In this document: positions 41,297 through 48,646 of the stretch, piece after piece | Position numbering within the stretch: position 1 is the first letter of the stretch | Layout: every line of letters starts with the position of its first letter | Source of the DNA: an uncultured Oscillospiraceae bacterium | Lineage (GTDB): Bacteria > Bacillota > Clostridia > Oscillospirales > Oscillospiraceae | Length of the DNA stretch: 64,000 nt | Reading direction: 5' to 3' | Assembly: GCA_934589145.1 (NCBI GenBank) | Contig: CAKTNW010000001.1 | Span: 62,001 to 126,000, forward strand | The notes under the pieces: generated by a model | Told to the model about the DNA's origin: nothing | Database searches by the model: none | Seen by the model: only the letters and a program-made list of their open reading frames with translations | Made by a program: the position numbers and the translations under genes

Positions 41297-42423
41297 GTGT
41301 GCATCAGCTCCTTCTTCAGCCTCATCAAATCTTCGTAGTTGACGGAAGTCTGGAAGGCATTGTTGTAGAATTGCTTGCTTTTCAGCAGCTCAGGGCGAAG
41401 ATCGTAAGCGTCATACATATTGCTCAACGATACTTTTCCGTTCGCTTTGGAAATCCAGATGTTGTCCTGCCGATTGAACAAGTCCAGAACCTCACAGTAG
41501 TGCGTCGTGAAAATCAGAGTGGCATTGTGGCGATTGACTGACTTGTCCTTGTAGAGACTAAGCATATTCTCAACCAAGGTTTTGTGAAAGTGGTTCTCAA
41601 CCTCATCGATAATCAAATCGAACCCATACAAGAGAGAGGCTGCAACAAAGGTGTAGAGAAGCATGCCTTTAGTCGTACCGCTGGAAAGGAAGTAAAGCAG
41701 CTCTTTGTCGGACATGATTTGTTCTTTGGACTGATTACCTTCGAATTTCAAACGGAAGTTGTGCTCATCCTTCATAGAAATCTCGCGGATATTCTCGTCG
41801 AAAATCCGGAGGATATGTGAAAGCATAGAGGGATCGATTTTATACTTTTTGAGTGCCTTGAACATCAACTGATAGGTATCGGCCCCCTCTCCATCGCTGT
41901 CAAAATAGACTGCTCGGGTCTCTTTTTTCTGAAGGACAAAGAAGACAATGGAGGTATCCTCTGGAAGAGCGCCAATGTTGGATACCGGTTCAAAATCGTC
42001 ATCCGCATAGATGCTCTTGATTTTGGATTTGTAGTACTTCTTTTTCTCAAGCTTTTGATTCACAAAGCTCGCTTTGTTATTGAGCGTTGTGCTGGCAGCA
42101 AGTTCAGTGCGGTATCTGTAGATAAAGCCCTCGTGATAGAAGATAAGCTCCAACTTGATGCCGTCATAGGGATAATGCTTGTTCTCCAAGCAGAAATCAC
42201 CGAGAATGGAATAGCAGCAATCAAGCAGATCAACTGCGGTTGTCTTACCGGAAGCATTCTTGCCAACGAGGCCAACCGTGTTAAATACATAAAGCTCATC
42301 GGCAATAGCCTGTAGCTCGTACTCTTTATCTTCAGATGTTTTTTTGGATTTTGCAATAAAGTCAATGGTGAAGTTATCGCAGCAATTCTTAAAATTGCTT
42401 GCGACTACTCGAAGAAGTTTCAT
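41293..42423 (-). CDS. ABC/OLD-type AAA ATPase of a two-gene system
   Basis: A 376-residue SMC/OLD-like ATPase starting at MKLLRVVASN, seven bases after GGAGGTG. Walker A GKNASGKTT is at residues 54-62, the signature-like FLSSGTTKG at 245-253, Walker B DLIIDEVE at 269-276 and a switch His in FTTHYCEVLD at 308. The middle (about 75-240) is an insert. There is no nuclease domain of its own; the downstream overlapping gene probably supplies it. Lower GC than the flanking core genes supports acquisition by transfer. Confidence 0.88.
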   Translation of the reverse strand: MKLLRVVASNFKNCCDNFTIDFIAKSKKTSEDKEYELQAIADELYVFNTVGLVGKNASGKTTAVDLLDCCYSILGDFCLENKHYPYDGIKLELIFYHEGFIYRYRTELAASTTLNNKASFVNQKLEKKKYYKSKIKSIYADDDFEPVSNIGALPEDTSIVFFVLQKKETRAVYFDSDGEGADTYQLMFKALKKYKIDPSMLSHILRIFDENIREISMKDEHNFRLKFEGNQSKEQIMSDKELLYFLSSGTTKGMLLYTFVAASLLYGFDLIIDEVENHFHKTLVENMLSLYKDKSVNRHNATLIFTTHYCEVLDLFNRQDNIWISKANGKVSLSNMYDAYDLRPELLKSKQFYNNAFQTSVNYEDLMRLKKELMHT

Positions 42424-42443
42424 GTTCAAACACCTCCACAAAT

Positions 42444-42472
42444 AGTATAACCTATAAATCCGAAATAAACAA
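42444..42472 (-). promoter_or_regulatory. Promoter of the ATPase/TOPRIM-like pair
   Basis: TTGTTT (42472-42467), 17-nt spacer, TATACT (42449-42444), about 20 bp before the start codon. Confidence 0.65.
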
Positions 42473-42615
42473 GCTTTTTGTTTTAATCATTATGAAATGA
42501 TGAAAATTTCAAAATTGAACATGGACATCGCGTCTTTAGTATATGTTTCGGCATCTCAAAATTGATGAATAACCCGCAGTATTCGCTAGAACTTGGTTCC
42601 TCGGAACAAGATAAG

Positions 42616-42699
42616 GTACAAGTCAGGGCCCAAGTTAGGGTACAAGTCGCGGGGCAGGTCACGGTGCAAGTCACGGTGCAGGTTGCAGTACAAGTCGAT
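42616..42699 (+). repeat. Seven 12-bp tandem repeats, probable gene relic
   Basis: Units resemble GTGCAAGTCACG/GTACAAGTCAGG and run in register from 42616 to 42699; a degenerate eighth follows. In one frame they read VQV-x repeats preceded by MNNPQYSLELGSSEQDK. Similar Q-V-rich runs link the ATPase and winged-helix parts of clostridial AlbA_2/ATP-binding proteins (from memory). No full gene surrounds them; the short frame at 42562-42744 is best read as a relic. Confidence 0.7.
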
Positions 42700-42777
42700 G
42701 CGTCAGGTCGTGTATGCAGCAGATTCATGCGTAATAATTTGTAAGCTGTCCGATTCCGAAACACGCAAGCCGTTTCC

Positions 42778-42807
42778 TTGCGGAGCGGGACAACCGTGTG
42801 CTATACT
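42778..42807 (+). promoter_or_regulatory. Promoter of the nuclease-like gene
   Basis: TTGCGG (42778-42783), 18-nt spacer, TATACT (42802-42807). Confidence 0.6.
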
Positions 42808-42838
42808 GAAACAAAGCAAACGCAAAGGAGACGCTGTC

Positions 42839-43462
42839 ATGAACGCACGCGATTTCTATTCTGCATTTGTCCGCATAGCAAAGGAAGGCTCGCTGGTGAC
42901 CAAAGAGATGCTTCCGTCCTTTCCGGAATCATGGGGAACGGCAACCTTCCTCGACCTATATCGGAACAATGAACCGGCGTATACGGAGTTGGTCAACAAG
43001 TATATCGTCCACAAGATCATCGAAGATGCCGGAATGACACCGCAGCATGAATATTTTCGCATTGATACGGTCGGCTGGATAACCCGGTATCAGAAGATGG
43101 AACAGGAAGCACACGAGTTAAAACTGAGTGCTCACTTGTGGGATTTGGAGATCGCCGTTGAACACGAAAATTCCAAGCAGGACTGGACAGACGAGGTCAT
43201 CAAGTTGATTCACGTCAAGTGCCCGCTCAAGGTAGTCATCAGCTATAGCTGCTGCGATGAACGTGATACGACCGAGTGGAAGAAGCTCGATTTCATTGCC
43301 CGCTGGATGCAGGAGGTCAAGGCTTTTGCGAAGGGCAGCGACGAAGAATACCTGCTCATCTTCGGGAACTGCTTCAACTCAAAAACGAAAGCCGACTACG
43401 ACACCTTTGATTATCGTGGGTACCTGTACAACCGCCAGACACGGCGCTTCAACAGAATATAG
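42839..43462 (+). CDS. Hypothetical protein with restriction-nuclease-like motif
   Basis: A 207-residue protein starting at MNARDFYSAF, with AAAGGAG upstream. Family not recognised with certainty. The central part, DLEIAVEHENSKQDWTDEVI followed by a strand PLKVVISYS, resembles the strand-ExE-helix-strand core of PD-(D/E)XK nucleases or restriction-like proteins. Residues 80-95 contain an aromatic-rich region. It lies between a relic and a mobile element and has its own promoter, consistent with accessory or defence cargo. A nuclease role is inference. Confidence 0.7.
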   Translation: MNARDFYSAFVRIAKEGSLVTKEMLPSFPESWGTATFLDLYRNNEPAYTELVNKYIVHKIIEDAGMTPQHEYFRIDTVGWITRYQKMEQEAHELKLSAHLWDLEIAVEHENSKQDWTDEVIKLIHVKCPLKVVISYSCCDERDTTEWKKLDFIARWMQEVKAFAKGSDEEYLLIFGNCFNSKTKADYDTFDYRGYLYNRQTRRFNRI

Positions 43463-44035
43463 GCAACACAAAAGGATACAGAAAAAGCGCGGGATGATTC
43501 TTAGATAGAACCATCCCGTGCTTTGCTATATTGAGTTTTCTCCCCGCTCCCAATCTCGTCCCCGCCGCGGCGGGCTGCGGGAATGCAGAAGAAAGCACCT
43601 TTCCGTCTTCTGCATTTCCGCCCAAAAGGAAGTCTGTGCCACGCGTCTGCGCAGGCTTCCTTTTGCATTTTCTGAGCGGGCATTGCAAGCTGCATTTTGC
43701 AGTTTGTATATGCATCTGCAAGGAAAATGAGGGATTTCAAAGGGAGTATCCCTTTGACGCGGGGTTTCCAATAGGGGCGCGAGCCGCCCTGTTGGCACAC
43801 GATTTTGCTCCGCAAAGTCTAGTGTGTTATACCTTTGCTTCCGGCTGACGCGGGAAAGGGGTTGGCGGCGTACTCTGCGACATGGCAGAGTGTGGTGGCA
43901 AACGCTTTTTCGCGGCAGTAGGACAGGCGGATTTTGTGACGGGGGTTACGGCACAACGCAGGATTTTTGAGAAGCAAAATCCGACTGGCCGGAAAAGGAA
44001 GCGGAGGTATATAAAGTCCGCCGCAGCGACACGCA
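43463..44035. other. 573-bp non-coding region with inverted repeats, including the oriT
   Basis: It begins with an imperfect terminator (GCGCGGGATG/CATCCCGTGC, 43486-43525). Inverted repeats follow: AATGCAGAAGA/TCTTCTGCATT, AAAAGGAAG/CTTCCTTTT, CCAATAGGGGCG/CGCCCTGTTGG, then the nic-site dyad. Several open frames cross both strands without ribosome binding sites; I do not accept them as genes. Confidence 0.7.
43796..43838 (+). other. Predicted MobV-type origin of transfer (oriT)
   Basis: The segment CACACGATTTTGC-TCC-GCAAAGTCTAGTGTG forms the dyad seen in pMV158-type oriT, followed by TTATACCTTTG. The sequence TAGTGTG-TTAT equals the MobV nic consensus as I remember it (pMV158 is nicked at TAGTGTG/TTA), placing nicking between 43826 and 43827. 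A MobV-family relaxase gene lies at 48643-49590, on the same element. Confidence 0.8.
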
Positions 44036-44698
44036 CTAAAACCACCACGGCAACTCCAGCCAGAGGTTGTCCATCGCCTCGCCTTCCAACTTTTTTGCCC
44101 GGCTTTCACTCAGGTTGAAATGAATCGCTGTGCCAATCAGGGTATGCCCAATATCATCCGTAAAGCCATAGCGGTACAGAAGATATGTCTGCTCCCGTTC
44201 GGAGATTTGCCTAAAGCCTTCATACAACTCCCGCAAGGTTTCTCTTTCCTCATAAACCTGTTCCGGAGATTTTGCGGTGATGTCTGCAACAGCTTCAATG
44301 CGCAGCAGCCGTTCCTCGCCGGGGAGAACTTCATCCAGCCGGACTTTTTGAAGCCCCAGCCCGTTTTGGGGATCGACCATTCGCTGCTCATACCGGGAAA
44401 AGGAATCCCGAACTAGATCAGTCATGGCATTTCGGATGAATGGAGCGGCATAGGTCAGGAACTTGACGCCGACGCTCTTATCATAGCTGGGAATTGCCTT
44501 CAATAAGCCGATGCTGCCCTCTTGTTCCAAATCACAGATTTCTATACTGAGATCGCTTTCCACCAGATTGGATTTCAGAAAAATCTCATTGGCTGTTTTT
44601 CGGATGAAGCCCGAATTGTATTCCAGAAGAAGATTGGCGGCATGGGTATCCCCCTTCTGAGCCAGAGCGCATAGCTGCTCATTGCTCGGTTTGCTCAT
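44036..44698 (-). CDS. Mobile-element sigma-70-like factor
   Basis: A 220-residue sigma-70 family protein. Region 2 covers about residues 15-110 (NSGFIRKTANEI, DLEQEGSIGLLKAIPSYDKS, FLTYAAPFIRNAMTDLVRD). A short linker follows, then a region-4-like helix-turn-helix (ISEREQTYLLYRYGFTDDIG, HTLIGTAIHFNLSESRAKKL). Such factors occur on clostridial integrative elements and may drive transfer genes. It overlaps the XRE regulator by 20 bases on the same strand. Confidence 0.85.
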   Translation of the reverse strand: MSKPSNEQLCALAQKGDTHAANLLLEYNSGFIRKTANEIFLKSNLVESDLSIEICDLEQEGSIGLLKAIPSYDKSVGVKFLTYAAPFIRNAMTDLVRDSFSRYEQRMVDPQNGLGLQKVRLDEVLPGEERLLRIEAVADITAKSPEQVYEERETLRELYEGFRQISEREQTYLLYRYGFTDDIGHTLIGTAIHFNLSESRAKKLEGEAMDNLWLELPWWF

Positions 44699-45524
44699 CG
44701 TCCTTCTCCCGTGATGCGGCGTTATCTAAGGTGGACTGAAAAAGGCCCGTCAACGCCTGCCCGAATGTTTTCAGAGCATCCGGATCAATACAGTCCATGC
44801 CAGCTACACTGCCTATAATCAGATCGGATACTTGCTTCGGCGTAACGGTCAGGTTTTCCATATCCTGACCCTTCGCAACCTCCGAAAACATTTTTTCAGC
44901 CTCTTCGGCTGTCATCGACCGAACTGCGTCAAAGTCATTGCTGATTTCCTTCTTCACCTCTTTGACCGCCAGCATGAATTGTTTTTCGATAGTGGCAAGA
45001 TCAGCTTGATAAACGGGCGTTTTCAGACGATTGATTTCATTTGCAGCTTGTGCGGCGGATTTTGTTTTTGCCGATTTTCGCGTCAGGCTGCTGAGTGTGG
45101 TATATAGCTGGTTCTGCGCGGCGTACCCGGCTGCAACCGTGCCATTAAAGTATTGCTCCAATATGTAGGTCAGTTCAAGAAAACGAGGGCTTTCCAGCAA
45201 GTAATTAACGACCTGTGCATTCGCTTTTCCGGTATAGAGGTTTCTCGTCGCCTGCGCCGACAAGCCCAGTTCGTCGATTTCATAATTCTTTCTGTCCGGA
45301 ACAGTGGTTACGCCCAGAAGAAAGTCGGTAGATACGTTGAAGGCTTTGGCGATACGGGTGATGTTCTTGTTGCTGAGCTTATTCGTTTTTCCGCTCAGAA
45401 AACGGCTGAGAAGGCTGTCATTGCAGCCGATCTTACGGGCAAGCTCCGTCTGAGAAACATTATTGCGCTTCATCAAATCGGAAAGCCTCTGCCGGACATT
45501 ACCGGGCAGAAATACAGTATCCAT
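44679..45524 (-). CDS. XRE-family regulator of the mobile element
   Basis: A 281-residue protein with an N-terminal helix-turn-helix at about 8-70 (VRQRLSDLMKRNNVSQTELARKIGCN, SRFLSGKTNKLS) and a long helical C-terminal part that may oligomerise. Ten bases separate AAGGAGG from the ATG. It is probably the element's master repressor. It sits between the excisionase-like and sigma-factor genes, all read leftwards, away from the primase genes. Confidence 0.85.
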   Translation of the reverse strand: MDTVFLPGNVRQRLSDLMKRNNVSQTELARKIGCNDSLLSRFLSGKTNKLSNKNITRIAKAFNVSTDFLLGVTTVPDRKNYEIDELGLSAQATRNLYTGKANAQVVNYLLESPRFLELTYILEQYFNGTVAAGYAAQNQLYTTLSSLTRKSAKTKSAAQAANEINRLKTPVYQADLATIEKQFMLAVKEVKKEISNDFDAVRSMTAEEAEKMFSEVAKGQDMENLTVTPKQVSDLIIGSVAGMDCIDPDALKTFGQALTGLFQSTLDNAASREKDDEQTEQ

Positions 45525-45527
45525 CCG

Positions 45528-45734
45528 TTATATGCCTCCTTCCGTCGCGCTCTCCTTGATATATTTCCCACTCTTGATTCTGGCATCGGCGGGCTTTTCT
45601 GCATCCTCCGGGATGATCCAGCGGCTTCCTGCTCGCTGTGCGCCGGAAATACGCCCCTGATTGCAGAGAATGCTTACGCGCCGGTGAGAGATACCCCATT
45701 TCTCTGCTGCTTCAAAGGTCGATAAAAACTTCAT
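45528..45734 (-). CDS. Excisionase-like helix-turn-helix protein
   Basis: A 68-residue protein starting at MKFLSTFEAAEKWGISHRRV. The pattern EAAEKWGISHRRVSILCNQG...RWIIPEDAEKP is that of small winged MerR-like/HTH_17 proteins, which include excisionases and element regulators. It is the first gene of the leftward operon, with a near-consensus promoter. No integrase lies nearby, so the excisionase role is uncertain. Confidence 0.8.
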   Translation of the reverse strand: MKFLSTFEAAEKWGISHRRVSILCNQGRISGAQRAGSRWIIPEDAEKPADARIKSGKYIKESATEGGI

Positions 45735-45768
45735 ACTGAGCCTGTCCTTTCTGCCAACATCTGATTTT

Positions 45769-45797
45769 ATTATATTCAATAAGTGGAACAATATCAA
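45769..45797 (-). promoter_or_regulatory. Near-consensus promoter of the leftward element operon
   Basis: TTGATA (45797-45792), 17-nt spacer, TATAAT (45774-45769), about 35 bp before the excisionase-like start. Confidence 0.75.
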
Positions 45798-45969
45798 GAC
45801 TCATATTGTGTACAAAAGCCGCTCTGTGTTTTTTGCATTTTTGCAAAAATTCAGGGCGGCATTTTCTTTTTTTGCGCGAATGCCGGATTTCCCGGCTGAT
45901 ACCGATTTTCTCCGTATATTCAGGTGACAAGGAGAAATTGTCGAAGAAATTTTGAAGGGAGAAATGCCT

Positions 45970-46560
45970 ATGAACCTATTTGAGGCCGTGAAAACCGCCG
46001 TTACCCCACGCATGGCGGCGGAGCGGTATGGACTGCCAATCAGGCAAGGGAACATGACCTGCTGCCCGTTTCACGACGACCGGACGCCCAGCATGAAGCT
46101 GAACGAGGAGTACTTCTACTGCTTCGGCTGCGGGGCGCACGGCGATGTCATCGCGCTGACCGCCCAGCTCTTTGACCTCCCACCGGCAGAGGCGGCCAAA
46201 AAGCTGGCGGCGGACTTCGGTATCACCGAGCGGAAGCCGTCCGTTCTGGCGAAGCTGAAGCGCAGCAAATCGCAGGCGGAGCTGGAAAGCCGCAGCTTCC
46301 GCGTGCTGGGGGATTACCTGCAAATTTTGCAGGACTGGAAGGCACATTGCGCGCCGCAATCGCCGGAAAGTGCCATCGACCCACGCTATGTGGAAGCCTG
46401 TCACATGCTGGAGCGGATCGAAAATATGCTGGACATTCTGACCTTCGGCACGCCGAAGGAGCGGGCTGAGGTGGTGGCCGATTTGCAGAAGGACAACCGG
46501 CTGACGCTGATGGAGGCGCGGAACCAGAAGATCAGGGAGGACGAGCATGGAACGGAATGA
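45970..46560 (+). CDS. CHC2 zinc-finger DNA primase-like protein
   Basis: A 196-residue protein starting at MNLFEAV, eight bases after GAAGGGAG. The DnaG-type zinc finger is visible: CCPFHDDRTPS with Cys/His ligands at 31-35 and CFGC at 51-54, followed by the family's HGDVIAL. The TOPRIM catalytic domain of a full primase is missing, so this is a short template-recognition subunit. It overlaps the helicase gene by 14 bases and probably works with it in element replication. Confidence 0.88.
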   Translation: MNLFEAVKTAVTPRMAAERYGLPIRQGNMTCCPFHDDRTPSMKLNEEYFYCFGCGAHGDVIALTAQLFDLPPAEAAKKLAADFGITERKPSVLAKLKRSKSQAELESRSFRVLGDYLQILQDWKAHCAPQSPESAIDPRYVEACHMLERIENMLDILTFGTPKERAEVVADLQKDNRLTLMEARNQKIREDEHGTE

Positions 46561-47848
46561 ACCGCCCCGCTGGCTACAGGACAAGCGCTTCAACGAGGTG
46601 CTGTTCTGCGAGGACTTTCTGGCGGAGCATCCGATGGTGTGCGTCGGCGGCAGCTTTTTCACGGTGGAGGGCCGCGTTGCCGACGAAGAAATTGTCCGGA
46701 AGCAGATTTACGAGATGCTGCGCCCGCATTTCACCAGCGGCACGGCCCGCCGCGCCACAAGTCTGCTGGAAACGCTCAAGCTGGAGGCTTACACGCCGGA
46801 GCTGCCCATTCAGGAGGATCGGATCCATGTGGCGAACGGCACGCTGTTTCTCAATGGTAAGTTTCGTGCCGAAAAGGAATTCTGCCGCAACCGCCTCCCC
46901 ATCCGCTATAACCCCAACGCGCCGCAGCCGGTGATCTGGCTGCGGTTTTTGTCTGACCTGCTGGAACCGGAGGACATCCTGACCCTACAGGAATATCTCG
47001 GCTACTGCCTGATCCCGACGAACCGCGGGCAGGTGATGATGCTGCTCAAGGGCAACGGCGGCGAGGGTAAGAGCCGTATCGGCGTGGTGATGCAGAAGCT
47101 GCTGGGCGGCAGCATGAAAAACGGCAGCATCGCCAAGGTGGAGCGCAGCCCCTTTGCCCGCGCCGATCTGGAGCACGAGCTGCTGATGGTGGACGACGAT
47201 ATGAAGCTGGAGGCGCTGAAATCCACCCACTATCTCAAGTCCCTCATCACCGCCGAAATGCCGATGGACTTGGAGCGCAAGGGTGAGCAGAGCTATCAGG
47301 GGCAGATGTACGTCCGGTTTCTGGCGTTTTCCAACGGCGATCTGGAGTCGCTCTACGACCACTCGGACGGCTTTTACCGGCGGCAGCTCATCCTGTCGGT
47401 GAAGAAAAAGCCGCCGAACCGGGAGGATGATCCCTTTCTGGCGGACAAGCTCTGCGGCGAGAGCGAGGGCATCTTCCTCTGGTGTCTGGAGGGGCTGTGC
47501 CGTTTGCAGTCAAACAACTTCCGGTTCACGGAGAGCAGCCGGACGAAGTCCAACCGCGAGGATGCACGCCGCGAGGCTGACAATGTGCTGCTGTTTCTCC
47601 GATCCGAGGGCTACATCCGCCTGAAGGCCGACAGCACCATCCCGTCCGCTGCGCTGTACGCCATCTATACCATGTGGTGCAGCGACAACGCCTACAAGCC
47701 ACTTGCCGCGCGGACGGTGAGCATGACCCTCAAGAAGCATGCCGATGAGTTCGGTCTGGAGCACGACAACCACATCCAGAACGCCCTCGGCAAGCGGGTC
47801 AACGGCTTCTGGGGCATCGAGGCGCTGGTCGCGCCGCCAATTTTATGA
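46547..47848 (+). CDS. D5/P4-type (SF3) replicative helicase-primase
   Basis: A 433-residue protein of the phage/plasmid primase-helicase group. Walker A GNGGEGKS is at residues 169-176 and the SF3 Walker B LLMVDDD at 212-218, with a C-terminal winged-helix-like region (about 370-430). The N-terminal part matches the D5_N type region. Such ATPases unwind DNA for autonomous rolling-circle or theta replication of phage satellites and integrative elements. The start overlaps the CHC2 primase gene. Confidence 0.88.
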   Translation: MERNEPPRWLQDKRFNEVLFCEDFLAEHPMVCVGGSFFTVEGRVADEEIVRKQIYEMLRPHFTSGTARRATSLLETLKLEAYTPELPIQEDRIHVANGTLFLNGKFRAEKEFCRNRLPIRYNPNAPQPVIWLRFLSDLLEPEDILTLQEYLGYCLIPTNRGQVMMLLKGNGGEGKSRIGVVMQKLLGGSMKNGSIAKVERSPFARADLEHELLMVDDDMKLEALKSTHYLKSLITAEMPMDLERKGEQSYQGQMYVRFLAFSNGDLESLYDHSDGFYRRQLILSVKKKPPNREDDPFLADKLCGESEGIFLWCLEGLCRLQSNNFRFTESSRTKSNREDARREADNVLLFLRSEGYIRLKADSTIPSAALYAIYTMWCSDNAYKPLAARTVSMTLKKHADEFGLEHDNHIQNALGKRVNGFWGIEALVAPPIL

Positions 47849-47947
47849 GAATGAACACGAAACGCACCATCCTATCCATCCCAAGGATCCGGGATAGATG
47901 GGCGGATGGGATGGAGGATTTTCAGTTTACCCGCGAAGGAGGATGTA

Positions 47948-48151
47948 ATGGGAAGAATTTATTTTAAGGCGTTGCCGCTGTTTCACTTGTACGACAGCGA
48001 TTTGACCGGCACGCAGAAGCTGCTGATGACGCTGCTTCTGGTGGATCAGTACGACGTTTATGAGTTGAGCTGCCTTGCGCGGATGCGCCCGGAGGACGTG
48101 GCCGCCGATCTGGCGGAGCTGAAACGGAAGGGGTATTTGCAAGACAGATGA
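47948..48151 (+). CDS. Small winged-helix-like protein (67 residues)
   Basis: Starts at MGRIYFKALP after AAGGAGG. The sequence after residue 15 (LTGTQKLLMTLLLVDQYDVY, then LARMRPEDVAADLAELKRKG) looks like a winged helix of the kind found in replication or regulatory proteins of integrative elements. Specific function unknown. It is the third gene of the rightward replication/mobilisation group. Confidence 0.75.
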   Translation: MGRIYFKALPLFHLYDSDLTGTQKLLMTLLLVDQYDVYELSCLARMRPEDVAADLAELKRKGYLQDR

Positions 48152-48357
48152 AAATCGGAAAGAAATTTGCGCGGCGGCGAAATGAGTCCACGAAACCGCG
48201 CTGCTCGGAACCATGTACCGGCTTCACGGATGCGCATGGGTTTGCACGGTTTCCTGCGAAGTCACGCGGTTCCGGAAAGTCGATACCCCTAACTTATGAA
48301 GAGGGCATCGGCCGCCGCTTTTCCAGCGGATTTCAGGAAAACAGGATATTACATCAC

Positions 48358-48399
48358 ACAGCGAAGCAGGTTTTCGGAAATAGAAACTTGCTTCGCTGT
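48358..48399. promoter_or_regulatory. 16-bp hairpin in the leader of the XRE-mob genes
   Basis: Arms ACAGCGAAGCAGGTTT (48358-48373) and AAACTTGCTTCGCTGT (48384-48399) pair with one G-T wobble and a 10-nt loop, 29 bp before the next start. There is no T-tract, so an attenuator, a replication signal or a protein-binding hairpin is more likely than a terminator. Confidence 0.55.
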
Positions 48400-48427
48400 A
48401 TTCATTACAAGAATTTGGGAGGATTTT

Positions 48428-48646
48428 ATGAGCATCAGAAATGAGATCAAGGCGCAGATCGTCCGCGCCGGATTTACCATGCAGGAGCTGGTTGACCGGC
48501 TGGCCGAGGAATACGGCTGGAGCGACAGTGTGTCCAACCTCTCCGCCAAGCTGCAACGGGAGAGCATCCGCTACAAAGAGGTCGTGGAGCTGGCCGACGT
48601 GCTGGGCTGCGACATCGTGTGGGTAAAGCGAGGGGAGCGCCGATGA
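48428..48646 (+). CDS. XRE-like helix-turn-helix protein (72 residues)
   Basis: Starts at MSIRNEIKAQ after GGGAGGA. The sequence MQELVDRLAEEYGWSDSVSN with a following helix fits a small Cro/C1-type domain. The stop overlaps the relaxase start as ATGA, so the two are translationally coupled. It probably represses the mob promoter or helps the relaxosome bind oriT. Confidence 0.8.
   Translation: MSIRNEIKAQIVRAGFTMQELVDRLAEEYGWSDSVSNLSAKLQRESIRYKEVVELADVLGCDIVWVKRGERR

Noticed and set aside
42562..42744. 60-codon frame with VQV repeats as an expressed protein
   Set aside because: No ribosome binding site and the repeat is isolated from any domain; treated as a relic.
43882..44118. 78-codon frame downstream of the oriT
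   Set aside because: It runs into the antisense of the sigma-factor gene and has no clear start signal. I could not exclude that a similar reading is conserved on related elements.
48148..48444. 98-codon frame overlapping the 67-residue gene by ATGA
   Set aside because: Tempting because of the coupled start, but composition is irregular, it reads through the leader hairpin and it overlaps the next gene; likely non-coding.
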